From: SpSt-501 sp964596545
Lineage (GTDB): Bacteria; Desulfobacterota; Desulfobacteria; Desulfobacterales; SpSt-501
Direction: 5' to 3'
NCBI GenBank assembly: GCA_964596545.1
Contig: CAZQUP010000001.1
Span: forward strand, 81,944 to 145,943
Length of the DNA: 64,000 bases
Shown here: positions 18,301 through 25,924 of the stretch, piece by piece
How the letters are laid out: each line of letters starts with the position of its first letter
How positions within the stretch are numbered: the first letter of the stretch is position 1
Made by a program: the position numbers and the translations under genes
Notes under the pieces: generated by a model
Seen by the model: only the letters and a program-made list of their open reading frames with translations
Database searches by the model: none
What the model was told of the DNA's origin: nothing

Positions 18301-20594
18301 GGCTTCCCGACGAGCCGCTCATGCTGGTGGATCGGATTTTGGAAATCCAGGGACGCAAGGGCACCCTGGGTCCGGGGCGCATCGTCACCGAGCATGACGT
18401 CCGGGAAAACGCCTGGTACCTCGACGGCGGCCGCGCGCCGATCAGCATCACGATCGAGGCCGGCCAAGCCGACCTGTTCCTGTGCGCCTGGCTCGGCATC
18501 GATCTTGCCGTCCGAGGCCGCCGCGCCTACCGCCTGCTCGATGCCGCGGTGCGCTTTCACCGCGCCCTGCCCACGCCCGGAGAAACCATCCGCTATGCGA
18601 TCGAAATCGAAAAGTTCATCCGCCAAGGGGAGACCCATCTCTTCTTTTTCCGCTTCGAGGGCACCATAGACGGCCGACCGCTGATCACGATGCGAGGGGG
18701 ATGCGCCGGATTCTTCACGGCCGAGGAATCCCTGCACTCGGGCGGCATCGTGCTTTCCCCAGAGGAAACGGCCCCTTCCCCTGGGAAGACGCCCGCCGCG
18801 TTTTCCTGGCCGGTCCCGGAGGAGGCCGCCGCCTTCGACGATGCGGCCCTCGAGGCCCTGCGGGAGGGGGATGCCGCGCGCGCTTTCGGACCGCTCTTCG
18901 CCGGGGTCCGCATTCCCGAAACGCTGCGTCTTCCCGGCGGCCGTCTGCGGCTGATCGACCGCATCGTTTCCTTCGAACCGCACGGCGGGCGCTACGGATT
19001 GGGCAGCATCCGCGCCGAGGCCGACATCGATCCTGAGGCCTGGTTCCTCGTTTGCCATTTCGTCGATGACCGGGTCATGCCGGGCACCCTGATGTACGAG
19101 TGCTGCAACCAGGCGTTGCGCGTGCTGTTGCTCCGCCGCGGCTGGTTCCTCGAGCGGACGGGGCTGCGCTTCGAACCGGTCCCGGGCGTGGAGGCGGTCC
19201 TCACCTGCCGCGGGCCGGTCACCCCTTCGGTGCGCCGCGTCCACTACGAGGTCCATCTCAAGGAAGCGGGGTATCGACCCGAGCCTTACGTGCGGGCGGA
19301 CGCCTTCCTTTACGCCGACGGTCGGCGCATCGTGCGCTTTCGCGACCTGTCCCTGAAACTCTGCGGAGCCTCCGCCGCCGATCTCGAAGCCTTCTGGAAA
19401 CCGCGAAGGGTTCCTCCCCCCTTGAACCCCACAAAAATCCTGGTTTCCCGAGACGGCCTCGAGGATTTTGCGACCGGCCACTCCTCGGCGGCTTTCGGCG
19501 ATCGATACCTCCCCTATGACGGAAACCGCCATCTCGCCCGTCTTCCCGCCCCCCCGTTTCTTTTCCTGGACCGCATCCTCGAGGCCGGGCCCCGACCCTT
19601 CGTTCTGCGCCCGAAAGGCTGGGCCGAGTCCGAATTCGACATCCGGCCCGCAGCATGGTATGTCGCGGCCGAACGCACGGGAGCCATACCTTTCTGCGTT
19701 TTGCTCGAAACCGCGCTCCAGACCTGCGGCTTTCTCGCGGCTTACCTGGGTTCGGCCTTGAAGAGCGAAAAAGATCTCTTCTTCCGCAACCTGGACGGAA
19801 GCGGGTTGCTCGAGCGGCCGCTTTCGGCGGAGGCCGGAACCCTGCGGACGCGCTGCCGCCTGACGCGCGTCTCCGAGATGGCCGACCTCATCCTCGAGCA
19901 GTTCGCCTTCGAGGTTCACGATCGGCGAGGGCTCCTCTATTCCGGCACCGCGGGCTTCGGCTTCTTCACCCGCGAGGCGCTCGCTGGACAGCGGGGGATC
20001 TCCGGTGCGCCTCAGGCACCTCCGGCGGAGACGGCGGCGGAACTCGAGCGGCTCTGGCCCGATGTCCCCCCGTTTGAGCCGACCGATGCGGACCGCGCGC
20101 CGGACGGTGGCCTGCAGCTTCCGGCGCGGGCCCTGCGGATGATCGACCGCCTCGCAGGCTGGGAGGCCCGGGGAGGAAGCGCCGGCGCCGGTCGCCTGCT
20201 CGGCTTGAAGGAGATACGCGCCGGGGAGTGGTTCTTCCAGGCCCACTTCCACGGCGATCCGGTGTGGCCGGGCTCGCTCGGCCTCGAGGCCTTGATCCAA
20301 CTTCTCAAAGCCGCAGCGATCCTCAAGTTGCCTGAAAGACGGTCTACTCACCGCTTTTTCCTGCCGCCCGGCAGGCGGCACCGCTGGAGCTACCGCGGCC
20401 AGGTGCGGCCGCAGAACCGTCGGGTGCTCGTGGAAGCCGACCTCCAAGGTCTCGAAGAGCGTCCCGCGGAGTCCGTTTTCTGGGGCGACGGGCGCCTCTG
20501 GGTGGATGGATTGTGCATTTACCGGATGGAAGGCTTCGGCGTCGGCCTCGCGCCGCAACACCCGGCCGACCGGTGCCTGCGCCCGCCCCGCTGA
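15390..20594 (+). CDS. pfaC: PfaC-type PUFA synthase (KS-CLF-four hot-dog domains)
   Basis: Megasynthase subunit of 1734 residues. Domains: an active ketosynthase (about 5-450) with Cys193 in DAACASSL, ECHGAGT and KSIIGHLLTAAGAAG; a second ketosynthase-like chain-length factor (about 470-850) that keeps a cysteine (Cys665, EACSGLRALE) but lacks both catalytic histidine motifs; an Ala/Pro linker with a short helix (about 860-950); and four hot-dog folds beginning near residues 965, 1170, 1375 and 1570. The second and fourth carry FabA-like catalytic histidines in HFVDDRVMPG and HFHGDPVWPG; the first and third do not. This gives two FabA-type pseudodimers that dehydrate and isomerise, the step creating cis double bonds. 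No strong ribosome-binding site precedes the ATG. The gene ends 16 bases before oleA. Confidence 0.92.
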   Translation: MDRPSPIAVVGISGLFPGAHDLAAFWNLMTSGRPAAAEVPRERWNVSPERFVFARPIPDRAYSRISCLLQEPPFDPRAVEPGLPEGKNLDPMQRIVLRAAHDLLTAPGPLPLNRERTAVVLAAIVLPTDSATRWSWEVLAPQIEQRCGRALFRRPESSAALHSAAARVASYPAALLARVFGLGGGSFTLDAACASSLYAIKLACDALRAGRADAVVTGGVSRPDALFTQIGFSQLRALSPSGRCAPFDRHADGLVVGEGVGLLLLKRLEDALQAGDRIWGLIRGIGLSNDTRGSLLAPDPDGQWRALSAAYAQAGWRPEEVDYIECHGAGTPVGDAVELESLSRLRQDTPACPIGSVKSIIGHLLTAAGAAGMIRVLLAMRHGLIPPTLNFREPPTDSPIAHGRFRIPAKPEPWIRRGEGIPRRAAVSAFGFGGINGHLLLEEWLADRPRNLQSSCGRPNGQTALEGEEPSSSNAPAASSPVAVIGLAARVGPYPSLEALGRALEKGERPLSPPPPQRLEKRAPFALPEAFPPGLYLADEPAVSRRFRIPPAEQRDLLRQHAVMLEVAAAAMDDAKFDARVERPAMGALVGIDFDFEATRYGLRWRLEDLSGVMPPEEAEPLLENLSPPLTASRVLGSLGSMVASRIAREFRLGGPSYAVSAEACSGLRALEIAMRAVQSGEMDAVLVGAVDLPGDPRRLAAKEQPAPPPAEGAVALVLKRRDRALADGDRIRLILRGAGAAGGEDQGGSLRRALAAALAEANVPSTAVRRAVCGGPDRGEELRRLLPEGTRIESVLDRLGDSGAAGGLLALLQACLSSADPHGEGLTLISAASPEGHCLQVLAEFPSPLEKRSGGAVKPATPAERPSAGAASPSPATPGRLAASAAETILALSRSAAAAHRKYLDFSLELTRGLAGTLGRGAIRRETPGASFSPRVLFNRAACLEFARGSAARVLGPEFAAVDRYPVRVRLPDEPLMLVDRILEIQGRKGTLGPGRIVTEHDVRENAWYLDGGRAPISITIEAGQADLFLCAWLGIDLAVRGRRAYRLLDAAVRFHRALPTPGETIRYAIEIEKFIRQGETHLFFFRFEGTIDGRPLITMRGGCAGFFTAEESLHSGGIVLSPEETAPSPGKTPAAFSWPVPEEAAAFDDAALEALREGDAARAFGPLFAGVRIPETLRLPGGRLRLIDRIVSFEPHGGRYGLGSIRAEADIDPEAWFLVCHFVDDRVMPGTLMYECCNQALRVLLLRRGWFLERTGLRFEPVPGVEAVLTCRGPVTPSVRRVHYEVHLKEAGYRPEPYVRADAFLYADGRRIVRFRDLSLKLCGASAADLEAFWKPRRVPPPLNPTKILVSRDGLEDFATGHSSAAFGDRYLPYDGNRHLARLPAPPFLFLDRILEAGPRPFVLRPKGWAESEFDIRPAAWYVAAERTGAIPFCVLLETALQTCGFLAAYLGSALKSEKDLFFRNLDGSGLLERPLSAEAGTLRTRCRLTRVSEMADLILEQFAFEVHDRRGLLYSGTAGFGFFTREALAGQRGISGAPQAPPAETAAELERLWPDVPPFEPTDADRAPDGGLQLPARALRMIDRLAGWEARGGSAGAGRLLGLKEIRAGEWFFQAHFHGDPVWPGSLGLEALIQLLKAAAILKLPERRSTHRFFLPPGRRHRWSYRGQVRPQNRRVLVEADLQGLEERPAESVFWGDGRLWVDGLCIYRMEGFGVGLAPQHPADRCLRPPR

Positions 20595-20610
20595 AAGAAA
20601 CCGGATCCCC

Positions 20611-21651
20611 ATGCGATTCTCCCGCGTCCGCATCGAGGCCTTCGGCTACGAGATCGCCCCCCACGTGGTTTCCTCCGCGGACCTCGAAGAGCGTCTCTCC
20701 CCCCTCTATGAGGCCTTGAGGATCCCCCGCGGGCAGCTCGAGGCGATCACCGGGATCCGCGAGCGTCGCTACTGGAGCCCGGGGTTCCGGCCCTCCGAAG
20801 GAGCGATCCGTGCCGGTCGCAAGGCACTCGAGACGGCCGGCCTCCACCCGCGGGAAATCGGGATGTTGATCTACGCCGCGGTTTGCCGCGAGCACCTCGA
20901 ACCGGCGACCGCCTGCACGGTGGCCGACGGGCTGGGCATCGCTGCCGATTCGCAGATCCTCGATCTCTCCAACGCCTGTCTCGGCGTCCTGAACGGGATC
21001 CTCCAGGTGGCCTGCGCGATCGAACTCGGCCACATCCGCGCCGGGCTCGTCGTCGCCTGCGAAACGGCGCGTGAAATCGTGGATCTTACGATCGAACGGC
21101 TGAACCGCGAACCCTCCATGGAGACGCTCCGCAAGACGCTCGCCACCCTGACCGGCGGTTCCGGGGCGGCCGCCGTGCTTCTGGTCGACGCCGCCCACCG
21201 CCCCGGAGGCCGACGGGTGCGCGGGGGAGTATGCCGCAGCGCCCCCCAACACCACCGACTCTGCACGTGGGGGCCGGACACGGGGTTCCCCGAGGGCCGG
21301 GCCCACATGGCCGAGACCGATGCGGCCGAAGTCCTGCGCCACGGCGTCGCCTTGGGCGTCGAAACCTTCGCCGCCTTCCGGAGCGAGCTCTCCCTGCCGG
21401 AGGGAAAACCGGACAAGATCATCTGCCACCAGGTCGGGGCTACCCACCAGCGCACCTTTCTGGACGCCGTCGGCATCGATCCGGAACGCGACTTCACGAC
21501 CTTCCGCCACCTCGGCAACACCGGGACCGTGAGTCTGCCCCTCACGGCGGCCCTGGCCGAAGAGCGCGGTTTTCTCGAGGCCGGAGATCTCGTCGGGCTG
21601 CTCGGCATCGGAAGCGGGCTGAACTGCCTCATGCTCGCCGTCGACTGGTAA
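20611..21651 (+). CDS. oleA: OleA, thiolase-family acyl-CoA head-to-head condensing enzyme
   Basis: A 346-residue thiolase-fold enzyme that joins two fatty acyl-CoA molecules to a beta-keto acid, the first step of long-chain olefin synthesis. Catalytic residues line up with OleA: Cys123 in SNACLGVL; Glu97 in REHLEPAT, 26 residues before it, the same spacing as the Glu/Cys pair of Xanthomonas OleA; His273 in ICHQVGA; and Asn303 in LGNTG. The Glu separates OleA from ordinary FabH enzymes. The ATG was chosen over upstream in-frame codons because it begins the conserved MRFSRVRIEAFGYE start. It follows pfaC by 16 bases and precedes oleB, oleC and oleD in pathway order, which makes the identification strong. 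Confidence 0.93.
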   Translation: MRFSRVRIEAFGYEIAPHVVSSADLEERLSPLYEALRIPRGQLEAITGIRERRYWSPGFRPSEGAIRAGRKALETAGLHPREIGMLIYAAVCREHLEPATACTVADGLGIAADSQILDLSNACLGVLNGILQVACAIELGHIRAGLVVACETAREIVDLTIERLNREPSMETLRKTLATLTGGSGAAAVLLVDAAHRPGGRRVRGGVCRSAPQHHRLCTWGPDTGFPEGRAHMAETDAAEVLRHGVALGVETFAAFRSELSLPEGKPDKIICHQVGATHQRTFLDAVGIDPERDFTTFRHLGNTGTVSLPLTAALAEERGFLEAGDLVGLLGIGSGLNCLMLAVDW

Positions 21652-21657
21652 ACGGCC

Positions 21658-22557
21658 GTGAACGACTGGCGCGCTCTCTACCCTTTCCGCTCGCGGTTCC
21701 TCGCGGTGAACGGCCGCCGTATGCACTACGTGGATGAGGGCCGCGGCGCCCCGCTCGTCATGGTGCACGGCAACCCGACTTGGTCGTTCTTTTTCCGCTC
21801 CCTGATCGCCGGCCTCTCGGGTCGCTTCCGTTGCCTCGCCCCCGACCACATCGGCTGCGGGCTCTCGGAGCGCCCCGCCCCCCGCGGCTACGGCTTCCGC
21901 TTGGCGGATCGCGTGGCGGATTTCACGGCCTGGATGGAGCAGGTGGTCCCCGAAGAGCCCGTCACCCTCGTGCTGCACGACTGGGGCGGAATGATCGCCT
22001 CCGCGTGGGCGGTCGGGCGTCCCGAACGGATATCCCGGCTCGTCGTTCTGAACACCGCGGCCTTCTGCAAGCCGGAAGAAAAACCGCTTCCCCGGGTGCT
22101 CGCGCTGCTGCGGCGCCATCCGCGCACGGCGGCCGTTCTCGTCTGCGGCCTCAATCTCTTCACCCGCGGCGCGGCCCATACGGCGACGGCCCGCGGGCTT
22201 TCGCCCGCGGCGCGCGCCGGGCTGCTGGCACCCTATCGCGGCGGCTGGAAGCGACGAATCGCGCTGCTGCGGTTCGTCCTGGACATCCCGCTTTCGCCCG
22301 CCGACCCGAGCTGGCCCACGGTCGCGGCGGTTGATCGCGCCGTCGGGCGGCTGCAAACAAAGCCTCTCCTCCTCCTCTGGGCGGAGAGGGACTTCGTCTT
22401 CGACGGCGACTATCTCGCCGAATGGCGCCGGCGCTTTCCTGCGGCGGAGGTGCACACTTTTCCGGATGCAGGCCATTACCTGCTCGAGGACGAGCCCGTC
22501 GCCGCTCTCACGCGGATCGCCGATTTCCTCTCCCGCACGGGGGCCTCCCCCGATTGA
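21658..22557 (+). CDS. oleB: OleB, beta-lactone decarboxylase (alpha/beta hydrolase)
   Basis: A 299-residue alpha/beta hydrolase of the haloalkane-dehalogenase branch. In the Ole pathway OleB turns the beta-lactone made by OleC into an alkene plus carbon dioxide. Visible features are the oxyanion motif MVHGNPTWSFFFR, nucleophile Asp108 in LHDWGGMIAS, and catalytic His273 in DAGHYLLED. The gene starts with GTG six bases after the oleA stop. Alone it could be mistaken for a dehalogenase. Its place between oleA and oleC decides the call. Confidence 0.9.
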   Translation: MNDWRALYPFRSRFLAVNGRRMHYVDEGRGAPLVMVHGNPTWSFFFRSLIAGLSGRFRCLAPDHIGCGLSERPAPRGYGFRLADRVADFTAWMEQVVPEEPVTLVLHDWGGMIASAWAVGRPERISRLVVLNTAAFCKPEEKPLPRVLALLRRHPRTAAVLVCGLNLFTRGAAHTATARGLSPAARAGLLAPYRGGWKRRIALLRFVLDIPLSPADPSWPTVAAVDRAVGRLQTKPLLLLWAERDFVFDGDYLAEWRRRFPAAEVHTFPDAGHYLLEDEPVAALTRIADFLSRTGASPD

Positions 22558-22587
22558 AAAAGCCCGCTCCTTGCGGTAGGGGAAGGC

Positions 22588-22615
22588 GCCGGGCGGGGTA
22601 TCCGCCCCCCCGGCT
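22588..22615 (+). other. GC-rich imperfect hairpin between oleB and oleC
   Basis: GCCGGGCGGGG pairs imperfectly with CCCCCCCGGC around a short loop and ends in three T residues. It may attenuate read-through or be an mRNA processing element. The T run is too short to call a terminator with confidence. Confidence 0.35.
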
Positions 22616-22636
22616 TTCCGAAAACCCGATCGCCGG

Positions 22637-24361
22637 ATGACGGTCATGACGGACCCCCTTCCTGCGGAGGTCCCGGGCGCCAACATCGCCTCGACCCTGA
22701 GCGAGGCCGCTCGGTCCGCTCCCTATAAGCCGGCCGTGGTGGCCGCGGCGGGCCGCGGCCCGGACGGCCGGCTGCGTTACGCCCACCTCACGTTCGCCGC
22801 GCTCGAGGAGTCCTCGGACCGCCTGGCCTGGGGCCTGAAGGAGATCGGCCTGGACCGCGGCATACGGACGATCCTTCTGGTCCGCCCGAGTCTCGAATTT
22901 TTCGAGGTGCTTTTCGCCCTTTTCAAGGTCGGAGCCGTGCCGGTGATCGTCGATCCGGGCATGGGGTTGCAGCGCATGCTCGCCTGCTACCGCTCGACCC
23001 GACCTCAGGCCATGATCGGCATTCCCCGGGCGCACGCCTTCCGGAGCCTCTTCCGGAAGCATTTCCGGGACGTCCGCATCCGCGTCACCGTCGGCCGCAG
23101 ATGGTTCTGGGGGGGAAAGACGCTTCGATCGCTTTACCGGACGGGCCGCGGCTCGTTTCCCGCCGCCGCGAACGCCCCTGACGACCCCGCGGCCATCCTG
23201 TTCACGACCGGAAGCACCGGGCCGGTGAAAGGCGCCGTTTACACCCACGGCGGCTTCGCCGCCCAGCTCCGGGCCGTCGGCCGCGAACTCGCCTTCGGTC
23301 CGGAGGAAAAGGACCTCTCCACCTTTCCGCTCTTCGCCCTCTTCTACCCCGCCTTGGGGGTGACCGCCGTGCTTCCGCCGCTGGATCCCCGACGTCCGGC
23401 AAAGGCCGACCCGGCGCTTCTGTTGGAAGTGATGGAGAACCAGGGGGTGACCAACCTCTTCGCTTCGCCCGCACTCCTCGAGCGCCTGGCCGGATTTTGC
23501 GCCGACCGCGGTCGGCGGCTTCCCTTTCTGCGGCGCGTGATCTCCGCCGGAGCGCCGGTTCCGCCGGCGACGGTCGCCTGCGTTCGCCCGCTGCATGCGG
23601 CCTCCGCCGAGATCCTCACCCCCTACGGCGCTACCGAGGCCGTCCCGGTCGCCGTGATCCGCGACGCGGAGATCCTCACCGAAACGCGCCCGCTCACCGA
23701 GCGGGGCTACGGCATCTGCGTCGGCACCCCCGTCCAGGGCATCGAACTGCGGATTCTGCGCATCCGCGACGAGCCGATCCCGCATTGGGACGATGGGCTC
23801 GAGCTGCCCGCCGGAGAGATCGGGGAAATCGTCGTACGCGGAGCTCATGTAAGTCCAGGCTACTTCGAAAATCCCCGGGCCGACGCCCTGCACAAGATCC
23901 CCGACGGCGACGGCGGGTTCTGGCATCGCATGGGCGATCTCGGATGGATCGACCGCAAGGGTCGTCTGTGGTTCTGCGGCCGCAAGAGTCATCGGGTGAT
24001 CACCTCTTCCGGAACCCTCTTCACGGTCCCCTGTGAGGGAATTTTCAACACCCATCCCCTCGTCCGTCGCAGCGCCCTCGTCGGCGTAGGGCCGAGCGGA
24101 CACCAGGTGCCGGTGCTGTGTGTCGAGTTGCGCCGGACCCAGCGCCGGGTCCGTCGCCATGTCGTGCGCGAAGAGCTTCTCGATCTCGCCCAACGCCACG
24201 AGATGACCCGTTCGATCCGCACCGTGCTCTTTCATCGCTCCTTCCCGGTGGACATCCGGCACAACGCGAAGATCCGGCGCGAGGACCTCGCCGCGTGGGC
24301 CGCCCGTCGGATGAAGATGAAAAGCGCCCGCAGCCGGGGACGAAAGGGAATGCCTCCGTGA
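22637..24361 (+). CDS. oleC: OleC, beta-lactone synthetase (AMP-forming ligase fold)
   Basis: A 574-residue ANL-superfamily enzyme that activates the beta-hydroxy acid from OleD with ATP and closes it to a beta-lactone. The nucleotide loop reads LFTTGSTGPVKGAVYTH (about residues 192-208). Other family motifs are ITPYGATE-like (ILTPYGATEA), GDLGWID and the C-terminal hinge region HRVITSSG. The protein starts with GPNIASTL-like sequence (GANIASTLSEAA), typical of OleC. Length fits the family. It is about 80 bases from oleB, and its stop overlaps the GTG start of oleD (GTGA), implying coupled translation and possibly a multi-enzyme OleBCD assembly. Confidence 0.93.
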   Translation: MTVMTDPLPAEVPGANIASTLSEAARSAPYKPAVVAAAGRGPDGRLRYAHLTFAALEESSDRLAWGLKEIGLDRGIRTILLVRPSLEFFEVLFALFKVGAVPVIVDPGMGLQRMLACYRSTRPQAMIGIPRAHAFRSLFRKHFRDVRIRVTVGRRWFWGGKTLRSLYRTGRGSFPAAANAPDDPAAILFTTGSTGPVKGAVYTHGGFAAQLRAVGRELAFGPEEKDLSTFPLFALFYPALGVTAVLPPLDPRRPAKADPALLLEVMENQGVTNLFASPALLERLAGFCADRGRRLPFLRRVISAGAPVPPATVACVRPLHAASAEILTPYGATEAVPVAVIRDAEILTETRPLTERGYGICVGTPVQGIELRILRIRDEPIPHWDDGLELPAGEIGEIVVRGAHVSPGYFENPRADALHKIPDGDGGFWHRMGDLGWIDRKGRLWFCGRKSHRVITSSGTLFTVPCEGIFNTHPLVRRSALVGVGPSGHQVPVLCVELRRTQRRVRRHVVREELLDLAQRHEMTRSIRTVLFHRSFPVDIRHNAKIRREDLAAWAARRMKMKSARSRGRKGMPP

Positions 24362-25377
24362 ACCGCTGCGGCGACGAACCCATCCTGGTCACCGGCCCGG
24401 GCGGCTTTCTCGGGTCGGCCTTGGTTTCCGCCCTCCTCGCCCGGGGACGCAAGGTGCGGGGCTTCAGCCGCTCGAAACCCCCGGGGCTCTCCCGTCTGCC
24501 CGTCCGGTTCCTGCCGGGCGACCTCGCCGACCCCGAAGCGGTGAACCGGGCCTGCCGTGGGGTGGAAGTCGTCTTTCACACGGCGGCCAAGCCGCCGCCG
24601 TGGGGTCGAAGGCGAGACTACGTACGGACCAACGTGCGGGGAACCCGAAATGTGATCGACGCCTGCCTTCGCCACGGGGTCCGACGCCTGATCTACACGA
24701 GCTCCCCGAGCGTCGTCTTCAACGGCCGCGACCTGGAAGGGGTCGACGAGTCGGCTCCCTACCCCGCACGCTACAACGCCGACTACCCGGCCACCAAGGC
24801 CGAAGCCGAACGGGCGGTCATCGCTGCGGGCAAGGCAGGGGATCTGCGGACGATCGTTCTCCGCCCCCACCAGATCTGGGGACCGGGGGACCCGCATTTC
24901 CTCCCCCGGCTGCTGCGGCGCGCCCACCGCCTGCGGCGGATCGGAGACGGGAAAAACCTCGTGGACACGACCTTTATCGACGACGCCGTGGAGGCGCACC
25001 TGCTTGCGGATCGGGCGCTGGCGGAGAACCCGGCTCTTTCCGGGCGCGTTTTTTTTATCAGCCAGGGCGAACCTCTGCCCGCCTGGGAGATGATCGACCG
25101 CATCCTGAACGCGGCCGGGCGCCCCCCGGTGCAGGGCTCGATCTCGCTTGTCGCCGCTCGGCGGATCGGCTGGGTTTGCGAGTGGCTCTGGCGTGGGCTG
25201 GCGCTGCCCGGGGAGCCTCCGCTTACGCGATTCGTGGCCGAGGCCCTGGGCACGGCGCACTGGTTTGACCTCTCGGCCGCGCGGCGCGATCTGGGCTACC
25301 GCCCCCGGGTTTCCGTGGCTCAAGGACTCGAGCGCCTGGCCCGCTTCCTGCGGCCGGGGAACGGAAATCTTCGATGA
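24358..25377 (+). CDS. oleD: OleD, NAD(P)H-dependent 2-alkyl-3-ketoacid reductase
   Basis: A 339-residue short-chain/extended dehydrogenase that reduces the OleA product to a beta-hydroxy acid. It shows the Rossmann motif TGPGGFLGSAL near residue 12, catalytic Tyr143 and Lys147 in YPATK, and TSSPSVVF with the catalytic Ser/Thr region. The start is the GTG overlapping the oleC stop by four bases; there is no equally good ATG. It is the last gene of the recognisable olefin set, 16 bases before a PocR-domain gene with its own strong ribosome-binding site. Confidence 0.92.
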   Translation: MNRCGDEPILVTGPGGFLGSALVSALLARGRKVRGFSRSKPPGLSRLPVRFLPGDLADPEAVNRACRGVEVVFHTAAKPPPWGRRRDYVRTNVRGTRNVIDACLRHGVRRLIYTSSPSVVFNGRDLEGVDESAPYPARYNADYPATKAEAERAVIAAGKAGDLRTIVLRPHQIWGPGDPHFLPRLLRRAHRLRRIGDGKNLVDTTFIDDAVEAHLLADRALAENPALSGRVFFISQGEPLPAWEMIDRILNAAGRPPVQGSISLVAARRIGWVCEWLWRGLALPGEPPLTRFVAEALGTAHWFDLSAARRDLGYRPRVSVAQGLERLARFLRPGNGNLR

Positions 25378-25393
25378 ACCGAGGAGGAAGGAG

Positions 25394-25906
25394 ATGACCT
25401 TGACCGATCTGGCCCCCCTCGAACGATGGCGCGCGCTCGAGGAGGAACTTCATGCGCAATCGGGGATGGATGTCAGCGTTTTCGACCCGCGCGGCTACCG
25501 CATCCTGCCCGAAAAGCGCTGGGCGAACCGCTTGTGCCCGGCGGTCAAGGAGACCGACAAGGGCCAGAGCTTCATCTGCGCGCCCGCGCACATGAACCTC
25601 GCCGCCCAGGCCGCGCGCTCGCGCGAGCCGGTGATCGAGGAGTGCGACGCGGGGATGATCAAGATCGTGGTTCCGATTTTCGCCGGCGAGGAGTTCGTCG
25701 GCGCGGTGGGCGCCTGCGGCCTGCGCTTCGAGGACGCCGAGATCGACGCCTTCCTGGTGAGCAAAATGACCGATCTCCCCGAGGAGCAAGTGGAGGAGCT
25801 CGCCCGCAGCGTCGCCCCCTTCGAGCGCCGGGAAGCCGCCGCACTGGTCGATCTCATCCGGCGGCGCATCGACGAGCTGGTCTCCGGCATAAGCCGAGAT
25901 CCATGA
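25394..25906 (+). CDS. Stand-alone PocR-type sensory domain protein
   Basis: A 170-residue protein matching the PocR ligand-binding domain. It includes QSGMDVSVFDPRGYRI, a CPAVKET cysteine, SFICAPAHMNLAAQA, IEECDAGMIKIVVPIF and VGACGLRFEDAEID. In larger proteins PocR domains sense small hydrocarbon-like or propanediol-type ligands ahead of kinase, GGDEF or AraC outputs. Here there is no output domain, only a C-terminal helical region. The ATG is set by an excellent AGGAGGAAGGAG leader. It lies directly after oleD and could read the pathway's product or a precursor, which is inference from position only. The conserved cysteines may hold a metal or cluster. Confidence 0.75.
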   Translation: MTLTDLAPLERWRALEEELHAQSGMDVSVFDPRGYRILPEKRWANRLCPAVKETDKGQSFICAPAHMNLAAQAARSREPVIEECDAGMIKIVVPIFAGEEFVGAVGACGLRFEDAEIDAFLVSKMTDLPEEQVEELARSVAPFERREAAALVDLIRRRIDELVSGISRDP

Positions 25907-25924
25907 GAGGCAAAGCGCGGTTGC

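Noticed and set aside
17796..20633. A 945-codon open frame on the minus strand opposite pfaC
   Set aside because: It is antisense to a megasynthase with full domain motifs. Its translation has no recognisable domain, and long antisense frames are expected in DNA this GC-rich.
20611..21651. FabH (3-oxoacyl-ACP synthase III) for the oleA gene
   Set aside because: The catalytic glutamate 26 residues before the cysteine and the adjacent oleB, oleC and oleD fit OleA.
20344..22686. A 780-codon minus-strand frame across oleA and oleB
   Set aside because: No family motif or ribosome-binding site; both underlying plus-strand genes have complete catalytic residues.
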